Assembly (NCBI GenBank): GCA_002737725.1
Contig: NSIP01000009.1
Coordinates: 31,755 to 95,754 of the forward strand
DNA from: Rhodospirillaceae bacterium
Lineage (GTDB): Bacteria; Pseudomonadota; Alphaproteobacteria; Rhodospirillales; Rhodospirillaceae
Length of the DNA stretch: 64,000 nucleotides
Direction of reading: 5' to 3'
Shown here piece by piece: positions 23,981-33,052 of the stretch. The stretch's first letter is position 1, and each line of letters opens with the position of its first letter. A model generated the notes under the pieces. The model did no database searches, was not told where the DNA came from, and saw only the letters and a program-made list of their open reading frames with translations. The position numbers and the translations under genes are program-made.

Positions 23981-26962
23981 TTACACGCCGCTGATTTTCT
24001 TTTGCGATTTGTCGAGATGGTCTTTCGCACCCTGATACTGGCCAAGGATTTGCATGGCCGTGAGCGCGGGCAGCTTCGCCAACAGTTTGATCTTTGTGGC
24101 CAGCGGCACTTTGGCGCGCATCGTGTAACCCATGTCAGAGATCATCATATGCAGCCAGCCTTGAACGGCTCGGCCCAGCGTTGGCACCATGTGCAGGCCG
24201 AATAACTGATTGAGCTTGCGATGGCAAACATAGGTGCGTTTGTATTCATAGGCGATGGGGCGATCATGCGAGTGAACAACTGCTGCAGTGGGTTCATACA
24301 CGATGCGCCGTCCGCGTATGAGCGCGCTTTGCGCCCATTCAATGTCCTCGCCAAAGTCCACACGACCAAAGGGACGTACTTCCCATTCGGATTTCCGAAT
24401 GGCCGAGCACACGTTATCGAAGTTGCTGGCCAAGTAGCGTTCCATTGGTGGCCATGTGTCGTAAGCCGCAGGGTCGGGCAAAGCGCGCACCTCGCGAACA
24501 GTTCGGCCCGTGAGCCAGGTGTTGAGATTGCGCTTGGTGATGGCGTCGGCGTCGGGCTGCGGAATTTGGCGCCCATAGGCGCCCACAACCTCAGGGTCCT
24601 CAAACGCCGATAACAATTTTTCTATCATCTGTACGTCAAGCGGCGTCGCATCTTGAACCGTCAACACAATTTTATTCGAGCTGGCTTTTCCAATGGCAAA
24701 GTCGCGCGTCGAGCCGTGATTAAACTCGGACGGCGGAATTGTGTAGCATTCTGCGCCAGCTGCTTTGGCAATAGCGATTGTGTCATCAGTGGACCCTGAG
24801 TCGACAATGATGAACTCTACGTTAGGCCAAATGGTTTGGCGCTGTAGCCCGGCCACCACGGTCTTGAACAAATCACCGCCGTTTTTGGTAGGGATGACTA
24901 GCGAACACGCGAAAGGTTTTTTCGTGCCAGCCAAGGTTGGGGGGTGCGCCATCAAAGCCGCTAATGCTTCATGGGTCACAGCCTCTTGACTGGCAAATTC
25001 AACTTTAGTTGGCGGCCGGGCAAGTTGTTGCTGAATTCGTGCCTTGATCGCTGCATAGGCCTGACGCAGCAAAAAGCGCGGGCTTGAGAGCTCAATGTCG
25101 CGCCGTTGCGACAGGTGGTGATAAGCCATCCGTACGTCTTGTGTTTCGGCCTTAGCTTGTTCGCGTTCATGAAGTGCGAGGTTGCGTTCAGTGCGGGTCT
25201 GAGCGATCTCAGCTGCGATCTGCTGGGCTTGCTGTTGGAAGGCGATGGTTTGTGTTTCGTAAGCTGCGATCTGCTTTACAAATTCTGATGTTTGCTTTTC
25301 GTATACCTTGGCGAGGGATTCATACTTCTGCGCCTGGCCCTGGTAATTAGCCGACACTTCCGATTGCAAATATAAATCGAGGCGCGTTCTGGTCAGCGTG
25401 TTTTGCGTGCTCATGAACGTCGAGATGTAATCAACGCCGCGATCAAAAAACACGCTGGCTAGTTGGTGCGGGGCAAGCGATGCTTGTCCACAAACAGCAA
25501 TAAAGGCCAACGCCGTATCGGGCGAAGTCGAATGTGCCTCCGAGATAAACGATGACCTGAGTGCTGCGTTATTATCGCCGAGTTCAAACGTGACCCCGGC
25601 GCGCACATGTTGGCGTAAGATCTGGACCGCGCTGAAATGCGGCGACACCAGATCATGTAACTCGGCCTCATTCATTTCACGAATGTGGTACGGGTTAGCG
25701 CCATAGAGTTTTGTTGTCTCGGGGTTGGGTGTGGAAATCAACATTACGCCGTCGGGCTTCAACAGCCGCGCAAAGCTAGCGATCAAGGCTTTTTGTGTTT
25801 CGTGATCCACGTGCTCAATCATTTCAAAGCAGGTGACCACGTCAAACGATGCCGCCGGCAGCGATGCACCAAGATCGGCCAGGCAAACAAATTTGAGATT
25901 GTCATTGCGGTGCGTGGCTGAGGCCCATCGTATGGCAGCCGTATCAATATCAAGGCCCGTCACGGATGCAGCCTGAGTGGCTAGTTTTGCAGCGCCGTAC
26001 CCCGTGCCACAACCAAAATCCAGAACGGTTTTTCCTTTCACGACATCTTTGGCTAGTGCGTAACGCGGCACGTGTTCGTACTCGGCGATTTTGGACCAGG
26101 TGCCCGGCACATAGCGTTCGCGCATGAAATCGGTAAAATCGCTGCCTGAGGCGCTGGCCAATAATCCGGCGTTGTCGGGGCCGGTGCCGCGAATATCGAT
26201 GGTGGTGAAGTGCAGATGCTGCAACAAATATGTCAGCGCGCGCTCGGAATAATATACCAAATGCGATGGCGGATGACGGTAGGCCCATGTGGCCGGATCG
26301 CGTTTGGCGTCAGCCGACCCGGCATTGGGCGTTGAAATCACCACGCGCGTTTTGGCCGTGATCGCGCCAATCGAAAACAGGCTGTAGAGCAACGCGTAGG
26401 GCGAGGGCAGGTGTTCGATGGTGTCAAGGATCAGCACTAGATCAAATTCGTGCGGAATCAGCTCGGCTGTGTCTTCAACCACAAACGCCCGTCCGCCCAA
26501 TCTTTGTTTGGCGATGCCCCGCGCGTGGTTCGAGGGCTCGACGCCGAAGCATTTCCAGCCGCGCTCGGCGGCCAGCGCCAAATGGGTGCCGTAGCCACAA
26601 CCGATATCTAACACCGACCGCTCAGCGCCGCCGGGAAACTCCGCGAGCAGCGACGTCACTAAATCAAGCGACCACTCGGTTTGTTTATCGTAATTTTGGT
26701 AGCCGCCCGGCTCGCCACCCTCAAACCATTCGCGACGGTCATAGTATTGCTTCAGCTCGTACGCACTGGGCATGGAGTCGGCATACTCCGTTTCGCAAAC
26801 GCCGCATGCCTTGATGTCAAATGCATCGACCTTGCATAGCAGCTTAAGCTGCGCTGTATCGCCGCACACAGGGCAGGCACTGGTAACTGATTTGTTGGGT
26901 GGGGGAGTGTTCACAACTTTGCTTTCGTCTCGCTCAATCGTCTGGCGTTCAACGTCGATCAA
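23981..26962 (-). CDS. Tri-domain protein: two SAM methyltransferase domains fused to a GT2 glycosyltransferase
   Basis: A 993-residue protein. Residues 30-60 carry two CxxC pairs (CPVCGDTAQLKLLCK and ACGVCETEY), a likely zinc knuckle. Methyltransferase 1 has VLDIGCGYGTHLALAAERG near 115; methyltransferase 2 has VLDFGCGTGYGAAKLA near 311 and MLISTPNPETTKLYG. Residues 530-640 are Gln/Glu/Ala-rich coiled coil (YETQTIAFQQQAQQIAAEIA). The GT2 domain starts near 683: CSLVIPTKNGGDLFKTVV, FIIVDSGSTDDT and FGEDIEWAQSALIRGRRIVY, resembling rhamnosyltransferases. The annotated start is a TTG five bases after the upstream stop; a GTG about 17 codons later is an alternative. Probably builds and methylates a surface glycan. 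Confidence 0.9.
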   Translation of the reverse strand: MIDVERQTIERDESKVVNTPPPNKSVTSACPVCGDTAQLKLLCKVDAFDIKACGVCETEYADSMPSAYELKQYYDRREWFEGGEPGGYQNYDKQTEWSLDLVTSLLAEFPGGAERSVLDIGCGYGTHLALAAERGWKCFGVEPSNHARGIAKQRLGGRAFVVEDTAELIPHEFDLVLILDTIEHLPSPYALLYSLFSIGAITAKTRVVISTPNAGSADAKRDPATWAYRHPPSHLVYYSERALTYLLQHLHFTTIDIRGTGPDNAGLLASASGSDFTDFMRERYVPGTWSKIAEYEHVPRYALAKDVVKGKTVLDFGCGTGYGAAKLATQAASVTGLDIDTAAIRWASATHRNDNLKFVCLADLGASLPAASFDVVTCFEMIEHVDHETQKALIASFARLLKPDGVMLISTPNPETTKLYGANPYHIREMNEAELHDLVSPHFSAVQILRQHVRAGVTFELGDNNAALRSSFISEAHSTSPDTALAFIAVCGQASLAPHQLASVFFDRGVDYISTFMSTQNTLTRTRLDLYLQSEVSANYQGQAQKYESLAKVYEKQTSEFVKQIAAYETQTIAFQQQAQQIAAEIAQTRTERNLALHEREQAKAETQDVRMAYHHLSQRRDIELSSPRFLLRQAYAAIKARIQQQLARPPTKVEFASQEAVTHEALAALMAHPPTLAGTKKPFACSLVIPTKNGGDLFKTVVAGLQRQTIWPNVEFIIVDSGSTDDTIAIAKAAGAECYTIPPSEFNHGSTRDFAIGKASSNKIVLTVQDATPLDVQMIEKLLSAFEDPEVVGAYGRQIPQPDADAITKRNLNTWLTGRTVREVRALPDPAAYDTWPPMERYLASNFDNVCSAIRKSEWEVRPFGRVDFGEDIEWAQSALIRGRRIVYEPTAAVVHSHDRPIAYEYKRTYVCHRKLNQLFGLHMVPTLGRAVQGWLHMMISDMGYTMRAKVPLATKIKLLAKLPALTAMQILGQYQGAKDHLDKSQKKISGV

Positions 26963-26967
26963 AATCT

Positions 26968-27801
26968 TTAGCGCGCACGCAATACAATAATGTCTTGAAA
27001 ATCGTGAATCGCGCCGCTGCGTATCGATATCACGTCAAAGTATTTTGACCAAACTCGGCGAGCATAATTTTCAGAGATAAAAGTAATGCCATAAGCATAA
27101 AACAAATTATTCAAATGCCCAAACCACTGCCGAATGAACCGAAAGCCGCCGCGCTGGAATGATTGACGCGCATCCTTGATCGCGCTGGCCGAGACTTCCA
27201 GCATTTTATAAATACGATCTTCGGTCTCGGCGCGCTGCAGCGCGCGCTCCCCATGAACTGTGAGCAAAACGATAGCTCCGGGTGTTGCGAGGCGCGCCAG
27301 TTCCGCGAGGTAAAAAAGTTGGTCGCGTTCGCTCATGTGCGAAAAAACCGAGACCGAGATAATCAGATCGAATTGTTGAGACGTGAGAGGCAAAGTCTTT
27401 CGCGGCTTTGTCAGCACCGCTTTGACATGGCTAAGCGCGCGATCGACCCACGCCACATTGCGAGCGTCGACGTCAACACCTGTGTAACGGCCGCGGTATC
27501 CTTTGAACATCCGCGCTAATCGCCCGACACCCACGCCAAAATCAAGTACATCGTGAAAGTCCGACAAAGGCGTGGGGCTCGCCTCACTCAAGGCCTTTAA
27601 AATATCGTAGCCGTGCGAAGCAAAGTCCTTTGGTTCGGTTAATCCCGTGGTGATGATCATGCGCGGCAGCGGCGGGAAGGGCGCGATCAAGCCCAGCAGC
27701 TCAGGCGAGGTAAAGGCGCCGGTGCGGTTGAATTCAAGCCATTCAGCAAGCGGCCCGTGGATGCCCAAGCGCAGAGATGTAAGGTCCATCGGCGATGTCA
27801 T
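26968..27801 (-). CDS. Class I SAM-dependent methyltransferase
   Basis: A 277-residue methyltransferase. Motif I is VLDFGVGVGRLARMFKGYRG, followed by YTGVDVDARNVAWVDRAL and FDLIISVSVFSHMSERDQLF, then LARLATPGAIVLLTVHGERA. This pattern resembles methyltransferases in glycan clusters. It is the first gene of the operon that continues with the tri-domain fusion (5-bp gap) and the GT4 enzyme (12-bp gap). Start ATG 27801 is the first in frame. The substrate is likely a sugar residue of the same surface glycan, an inference from context only. Confidence 0.87.
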   Translation of the reverse strand: MTSPMDLTSLRLGIHGPLAEWLEFNRTGAFTSPELLGLIAPFPPLPRMIITTGLTEPKDFASHGYDILKALSEASPTPLSDFHDVLDFGVGVGRLARMFKGYRGRYTGVDVDARNVAWVDRALSHVKAVLTKPRKTLPLTSQQFDLIISVSVFSHMSERDQLFYLAELARLATPGAIVLLTVHGERALQRAETEDRIYKMLEVSASAIKDARQSFQRGGFRFIRQWFGHLNNLFYAYGITFISENYARRVWSKYFDVISIRSGAIHDFQDIIVLRAR

Positions 27802-27957
27802 CGGTTTGCTGTCTATGCCACTGTTTCGCGGCTTATCCTCATGGTGGGCGTAACTGAAATCGAGCCCTGTTGGAAGGGCCTAGGCCTATGATTTGTCTGC
27901 TTTCCCGGCTAATTTTGAGCTTCGAATCGTCAGCGAAGTGAAGAAGGAGCCGCCGCC

Positions 27958-28602
27958 ATGACTTTTGCGATTTATCCTCAACCTGCGTTTGATGCCCCAG
28001 ATAAAGCCAAAGATCTGCCGCCCGGTGTTGGTGCTCATGCCGTGGGCGGCAACGGTCGGCCCAATCCCACCGTTGCAATGAAGTCGGGCATCGAAGGTCG
28101 CGAGCGCGAATTTGGTGAAGCCGTGGGCGTACTGATGAAAACCTTCATGGACACCATGCCCTATGTGCACGAATTTAATGACGCCGTGGTGAAGTCGCAC
28201 CTGTCGCACATTCAGTTCGCTAAAAATCATGGCTTGCTCAAAGAAATGATCGAGGACGATCAAGAAACCATGAGCCCGATGCTAACGCGCGTGAAAAAAA
28301 GCATCGAGCAGTCGGGCAACAAAGAACTAGCGATGATCGCCATGTTCGAGCGCACCAGTTGCTTCTATCAAATGGTCGCTACCTACCATTCTGAAAATGG
28401 TAAGCGCACCTGGAAAAGCCCCTTTGGCTTAGTGCTTGATATGGGCACGCGCATCGGCCAGTTCGACATGACCGAGCAAGACATCCACGATATTTGGTTC
28501 AAACCACGGCTGTATGGCTACGCCGACCAACTCGGCGTGAAGATCAAAATTACCGATATGCTGGATGCCGACAAAATGATCACCTGCGTGTTGGCTGAGT
28601 AA
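27958..28602 (+). CDS. Conserved-looking protein of unknown function
   Basis: A soluble 214-residue protein preceded by a strong ribosome-binding site (GAAGGAG). No signal or membrane segment is seen. It is mostly helical by composition, with a Pro/Gly-rich N-terminal 40 residues (DLPPGVGAHAVGGNGRPNP), a histidine-rich middle (YVHEFNDAVVKSHLSHIQFA), a Met-rich helix and a C-terminal part containing GLVLDMGTRIGQFDMTEQD. Clean codon structure and the good ribosome-binding site indicate a real gene. I do not recognise the family. It stands alone between the glycan operon and the PPDK leader. Confidence 0.8.
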   Translation: MTFAIYPQPAFDAPDKAKDLPPGVGAHAVGGNGRPNPTVAMKSGIEGREREFGEAVGVLMKTFMDTMPYVHEFNDAVVKSHLSHIQFAKNHGLLKEMIEDDQETMSPMLTRVKKSIEQSGNKELAMIAMFERTSCFYQMVATYHSENGKRTWKSPFGLVLDMGTRIGQFDMTEQDIHDIWFKPRLYGYADQLGVKIKITDMLDADKMITCVLAE

Positions 28603-28925
28603 AAATTTCTACCGTCCGCCGAACACTATTCAGCGCTGCACCATTTTTATGGTTTGCTGAACGATATAAGCACTCGCTGTTTGCATTCCCTCCCCCACGG
28701 GCCACGCCTTTCAGGCGTGCCCGAGGACTATGGTCTCGATGGGGAGGGATACAGGGTGTGGTGATGGATAAGCCGCGCTTTGAAAGAACAGCAGGAAACT
28801 AAACTGAGAGCCCCCCCCCTCCCCACAGGGGGGGGGCAGGCGGGTCTGGCTAGCCGCTGTCTGGCGCTAATCGGATGCCAATGGCGGCCCTTTAGGGATC
28901 GCCATTTTTCTTACACTTTAGGCTA
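28603..28925. other. Long intergenic region with two palindromes
   Basis: No gene is seen. It holds a nested hairpin at 28685-28750 (outer ATTCCCTCCCCCA / TGGGGAGGGAT, inner CACGCCT/AGGCGTG) and a homopolymer hairpin at 28811-28836 (C9, then tccccaca, then G9). The former resembles dispersed repeats; the latter could be an unstable tract or difficult to sequence. Confidence 0.6.
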
Positions 28926-29027
28926 GCTTACGGGTATTGCTTACCAAATCTGGCTAGAAATCAGCCCAATACTTTAGTTTATTGATATTTAGCTTTCATT
29001 GCCAGCTTACCGACGCTATGAGCTTAC
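28926..29027 (+). promoter_or_regulatory. Four direct GCTTAC repeats upstream of the HTH-PPDK gene
   Basis: GCTTAC occurs at 28926, 28939, 29005 and 29022, all in the same direction, and two copies share the longer pattern AGCTTACGnnTATTG (28925 and 29021). A related CCTTACC lies at 29053. Four copies of a hexamer in about 100 bp is far above chance. They are candidate binding sites for the helix-turn-helix domain encoded at the 5' end of the next gene; this is inference. Confidence 0.5.
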
Positions 29028-29071
29028 GTCTATTGAAAGCTACCCGGCTTTCCTTACCAAACGGGGCTCCG

Positions 29072-31948
29072 ATGCGGGATACAGCTTTAGAACTGGCCAT
29101 CAATCAGGCCGGCGGCGTCGCTTCATTGGCCCGGGCCATCAATGTCACGTCCCAGGCTATCAGCCAGTGGGACCGGGTTCCGGCTGAACGCGTTCTGGCC
29201 GTGGAAAAAGCCACCGATGGCAAAGTCACGCGCCAGGAATTGCGCCCCGACCTTTACCCTTCGGGCGAAGGCGCGGTGCCCGCGGGCACGCCGGGCAAGT
29301 GGGTTTATGCCTTTGGTGCGGGTAAAGCCGAGGGGCGCGCGGATATGAAAAACTTGCTGGGCGGCAAGGGTGCCAACTTGGCCGAGATGAGCGCCATTGG
29401 TTTGCCGGTGCCGCCGGGCTTCACCATCACCACCGAACTGTGCACGCAATTTTACGCCAACAATAAAAACTACCCCGCCGACTTGCGTGGGCAGGTGGAG
29501 ACTGCGCTAGCCACCATCGAAAATTTGATTGGCACTAAATTCGGTGACGTCACGAACCCGCTTCTCGTCTCCGTGCGGTCGGGCGCGCGCGCTTCGATGC
29601 CGGGCATGATGGATACCATCCTCAACTTAGGGCTCAACGATGACACCGTCGAAGGGTTGGCCAAGCAAGCTAACGATCCGCGCTTTGCCTACGACAGCTA
29701 TCGTCGCTTTATCCAAATGTATTCTGACGTGGTGCTGGGCTGCGATCACTACAACTTTGAACATCTGCTCGAGATCGCCAAAGAAGACAAAGGTGTTGCG
29801 CTCGATACGCAATTAGACGCCGATGATTTGAAAAAACTCGTCGCCGCCTACAAAGCCAAAGTTCAAGAAGAACTCGACCGCCCCTTCCCGCAAGATGTGC
29901 ACGAACAATTGTGGGGCGCCATTGGTGCGGTGTTCCAAAGCTGGATGAACCAACGCGCCATTACGTACCGCAAACTGCAAGACATCCCAGAAAGCTGGGG
30001 CACAGCCGTTAATGTACAGTCCATGGTATTTGGCAACATGGGCAACGACTGCGCCACGGGCGTGTGCTTCACGCGCGATCCTTCGACCGGTGAAAATTTG
30101 TTTTACGGCGAATACTTGGTCAATGCTCAAGGCGAAGACGTGGTGGCGGGCATTCGCACGCCGCAGCAAATCACAATCGCTGGCAAAAATGCGCAAAGCT
30201 CCAACTTGCCAGCCATGGAAGAGTCGATGCCCGAAATGTACCGGCAATTGGTTGGGGTGCGCGAGAAACTCGAGCGCCACTACACCGATATGCAAGACAT
30301 GGAATTCACCATCCAGAAGAACAAACTTTGGATGCTGCAAACCCGCAATGGTAAGCGCACGTCAAAGGCTTCTTTGCGGATTGCGGTTGATATGGTCAAC
30401 GAGGGAATCGTTTCTGAAACCGAAGCGGTCAAGCGCATCAACCCCGCGCAGCTTGATCAGTTACTGCACCCGACCTTGAACCCCAAAGCACCACGCCAAT
30501 TGTTATCGCGCGGGTTACCGGCTTCACCTGGTGCCGCTTCGGGCCGCATCGTGTTCACCGCCGAAGATGCTGAAGATTGGCACAAACGCGGCGAGCGCAT
30601 TGTGTTGGTGCGTCGCGAAACCAGCCCCGAAGACATTGGCGGCATGCACGTCAGCCAAGGCATTCTCACCACGCGTGGTGGCATGACCAGCCATGCGGCT
30701 GTGGTGGCCCGTGGCATGGGTACGCCCTGTGTGTGCGGTGCGGGCGACATTCAAATCGATGCCAAGGCCAAGACATTCCGCGTGCGTGATAAAATCTTGT
30801 TGGAAGGCGATATTATTACATTGGACGGCGCGACCGGCGAGATTTTCCTGGGCCAAGTGCCCACCATCCAACCTGAACTGACAGGCGATTTTGCCATCCT
30901 CATGACGTGGGTCGATAAAATTCGCCTTTTGAAAGTGCGTGCTAACGCCGAGACTCCGCTCGATGCCGAGACGGCCCGCAAATTCGGTGCCGAAGGCATT
31001 GGTCTGGCACGCACCGAACATATGTTCTTCGACCCCGAACGTATTTTAAGCATCCGCCAAATGATTTTGGCCAAAGACGCGGGCGGACGCCGTGCTGCAC
31101 TGGACAAATTGCTGCCTCATCAACGTGGCGATTTTGTAAAACTCTTTTCGATCATGGATGGGTTGCCCGTGACGATCCGACTGCTTGATCCACCTTTGCA
31201 CGAATTCTTGCCACAGACCGAGGCCGAGGCTGCCGAAGTGGCGCAAGCCAGCGGTGTGTCTGTTGAATCGGTGCGCGATCTGTTGGTGAAGTTGCACGAG
31301 AGCAACCCGATGTTGGGGCATCGTGGTGTCCGCTTGGGTGTGTCGCATCCTGAAATCTATGAGATGCAAGTGCGCGCTATTTTTGAAGCTGCAGTTCAAG
31401 TTTCACAAGCGGGTAAGGTTGTACTGCCAGAGGTTATGATTCCGTTGGTTGGCAACAAAAAAGAATTCGACCTGATGAAAGCAGTCGTTGATGCCACCGC
31501 CAAGGCGGTGTTTGACGCCGCGAAAGTGAGTGTTCCATACTTGGTTGGAACCATGATTGAAATCCCTAGGGCCGCATTGATAGCAGGCGAGATTGCCCAG
31601 TCCGCCGATTTCTTTTCGTTTGGAACGAACGATCTGACGCAAACAACTCTTGGGCTGTCACGTGATGACTGCGCGCCGTTGATTGAAATTTATTGCACCA
31701 AAGGTATTTTTGAAAAAGACCCCTTCGCCAGCCTTGATCAAGAGGGTGTCGGGCAGTTGATTACCATGGGCACCGAGCGTGGCCGGGCTGCACGCCCGGG
31801 CCTCAAAGTCGGCGTGTGCGGTGAACACGGCGGCGACCCGGCCTCCATCCATTTTTTCCATAAGGCGGGTTTGGATTACGTGTCGTGCTCGCCCTATCGT
31901 GTGCCGGTGGCGCGCTTGGCAGCTGCCCAAGCGGCTTTGGCGGGGTAG
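29072..31948 (+). CDS. ppdK: Pyruvate phosphate dikinase with an N-terminal YdaS/Cro-like helix-turn-helix domain
   Basis: Interconverts pyruvate, ATP and phosphate with phosphoenolpyruvate, AMP and pyrophosphate. The 958 residues split into an extra N-terminal domain (about 1-65) and a complete PPDK (from about 72). The extra domain reads ALELAINQAGGVASLARAIN, VTSQAISQWDRVPAERVLAV and VTRQELRPDLYP, the YdaS antitoxin/Cro pattern. PPDK landmarks: KWVYAFGAGKAEGRADMKNL, the phospho-histidine loop GGMTSHAAVVARGMGTPC, and near the end FSFGTNDLTQTTLG and KVGVCGEHGGDP. The frame is continuous across the junction. The start at 29072 begins at the HTH domain and follows GGGG; ATG 29018 and TTG 28982 are in-frame alternatives without clear ribosome-binding sites. 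Confidence 0.95.
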   Translation: MRDTALELAINQAGGVASLARAINVTSQAISQWDRVPAERVLAVEKATDGKVTRQELRPDLYPSGEGAVPAGTPGKWVYAFGAGKAEGRADMKNLLGGKGANLAEMSAIGLPVPPGFTITTELCTQFYANNKNYPADLRGQVETALATIENLIGTKFGDVTNPLLVSVRSGARASMPGMMDTILNLGLNDDTVEGLAKQANDPRFAYDSYRRFIQMYSDVVLGCDHYNFEHLLEIAKEDKGVALDTQLDADDLKKLVAAYKAKVQEELDRPFPQDVHEQLWGAIGAVFQSWMNQRAITYRKLQDIPESWGTAVNVQSMVFGNMGNDCATGVCFTRDPSTGENLFYGEYLVNAQGEDVVAGIRTPQQITIAGKNAQSSNLPAMEESMPEMYRQLVGVREKLERHYTDMQDMEFTIQKNKLWMLQTRNGKRTSKASLRIAVDMVNEGIVSETEAVKRINPAQLDQLLHPTLNPKAPRQLLSRGLPASPGAASGRIVFTAEDAEDWHKRGERIVLVRRETSPEDIGGMHVSQGILTTRGGMTSHAAVVARGMGTPCVCGAGDIQIDAKAKTFRVRDKILLEGDIITLDGATGEIFLGQVPTIQPELTGDFAILMTWVDKIRLLKVRANAETPLDAETARKFGAEGIGLARTEHMFFDPERILSIRQMILAKDAGGRRAALDKLLPHQRGDFVKLFSIMDGLPVTIRLLDPPLHEFLPQTEAEAAEVAQASGVSVESVRDLLVKLHESNPMLGHRGVRLGVSHPEIYEMQVRAIFEAAVQVSQAGKVVLPEVMIPLVGNKKEFDLMKAVVDATAKAVFDAAKVSVPYLVGTMIEIPRAALIAGEIAQSADFFSFGTNDLTQTTLGLSRDDCAPLIEIYCTKGIFEKDPFASLDQEGVGQLITMGTERGRAARPGLKVGVCGEHGGDPASIHFFHKAGLDYVSCSPYRVPVARLAAAQAALAG

Positions 31949-32011
31949 ATAAATCAGCCGCGCAACTTTTCTGCACCGCAGCAAAAAGGCTCATCGCAAT
32001 AGCGCAATAAT

Positions 32012-32911
32012 TTACTCCGCGCCCAGTTTCATCCACGCTGCGGGTTGTGGTGTCACGTGTGATGCGCCGCAACGCAGGATTCCGTCGGCGGCGTTGCGCC
32101 ATGCCTCAAGGCGGATCAGCGCTAAGCCAGTACCGTCGTGCGCGCTTCTCATTTCGCCTGCGTTTTCCCCCTCGACAGTGAGCGGAGCGCCAGACGGTGG
32201 TGTGGGGCCGTCGATGCGCACGGGCATCAGGCGTTTTTTTACTAACGCGCGATAATGGGTACGGGCCGTTAGTTCTTGGCCGATGTAGCAACCTTTTTTA
32301 TAGTCCACGCCGCCCAGTTCATCGAAGCCGTTTTCCAGCAGCAAGGCTTTCTCAATTTCCATGTCGCGGCTGCCATCAGGCAGGCCGAGGCTGAAGCGAA
32401 CGGCATCGTAGTCTTCGGGCTTTGCTTCGCTGAGGCCTAATTCATTCAACACCAATGATGCGTTGTCCGCCAGCAAAGACCAGCGCACTCCAGCATCGGG
32501 TAACCGCGGATCGGTGTACACCACGCCAGCGCCCAGAGGGGCGATCATGCCTGGCTCAGCGCGCAAACCAAACGTGGCTTCTACATTGCGGCCCCAGGCT
32601 GCGCCTACGCTGAGTGTGTCGATGGCCTCAAGCGACACTTTGGCCCGCAGTTTGTACTTCGACAGCCGCGTCATCAGGTCGTCGCGGCGCTCGCGTTCGC
32701 ACTCCAGACAGATCGCATTGCCCAAGCTGAACATAAAAAATTCATGGAGGAATTTGCCCTGCGGCGTCAGGAATGCAGCCCAGGCCGCCAAACCAGCCTC
32801 AACGCGACGCACATCATTGCTCACCATACCTTGCAAGAAAGTGCCGCGGTCATCGCCGCTGACCGCGATTAGCGCGCGATGCTTAAGGTGGGAAGAATAA
32901 AGTGTGCTCAA
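32012..32911 (-). CDS. ygfZ: Folate-binding protein YgfZ, iron-sulfur protein repair factor
   Basis: Tetrahydrofolate-dependent factor that helps assemble or repair Fe-S enzymes, structurally related to GcvT. The 299-residue protein carries the diagnostic motif DYKKGCYIGQELTARTHYRA, containing the conserved K-G-C-Y-x-G-Q-E with its cysteine. The N-terminus LIAVSGDDRGTFLQGMVSND is also typical. The only plausible start is a TTG at 32911; no ATG occurs before the conserved region. It converges on the PPDK gene with a 63-bp gap. Confidence 0.93.
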   Translation of the reverse strand: MSTLYSSHLKHRALIAVSGDDRGTFLQGMVSNDVRRVEAGLAAWAAFLTPQGKFLHEFFMFSLGNAICLECERERRDDLMTRLSKYKLRAKVSLEAIDTLSVGAAWGRNVEATFGLRAEPGMIAPLGAGVVYTDPRLPDAGVRWSLLADNASLVLNELGLSEAKPEDYDAVRFSLGLPDGSRDMEIEKALLLENGFDELGGVDYKKGCYIGQELTARTHYRALVKKRLMPVRIDGPTPPSGAPLTVEGENAGEMRSAHDGTGLALIRLEAWRNAADGILRCGASHVTPQPAAWMKLGAE

Positions 32912-33052
32912 TTAAAATCTCACTCGCTGTACAAGTCCTGGGATATGGAGCAAGGGCCGTGTACGCGCAAGTGTCGCTTCTGCAACAATTTACACATTGC
33001 AGTACCATGGGGTGCTTTCCCCTCAGGCTCAGGCCCGCTATAACTCCGCTCC

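Noticed and set aside
28811..28836. C9/G9 tract as a phase-variation switch
   Set aside because: It lies about 240 bp upstream of the PPDK start, outside any reading frame and not at a promoter spacer; a fold-back terminator or sequencing difficulty is simpler.
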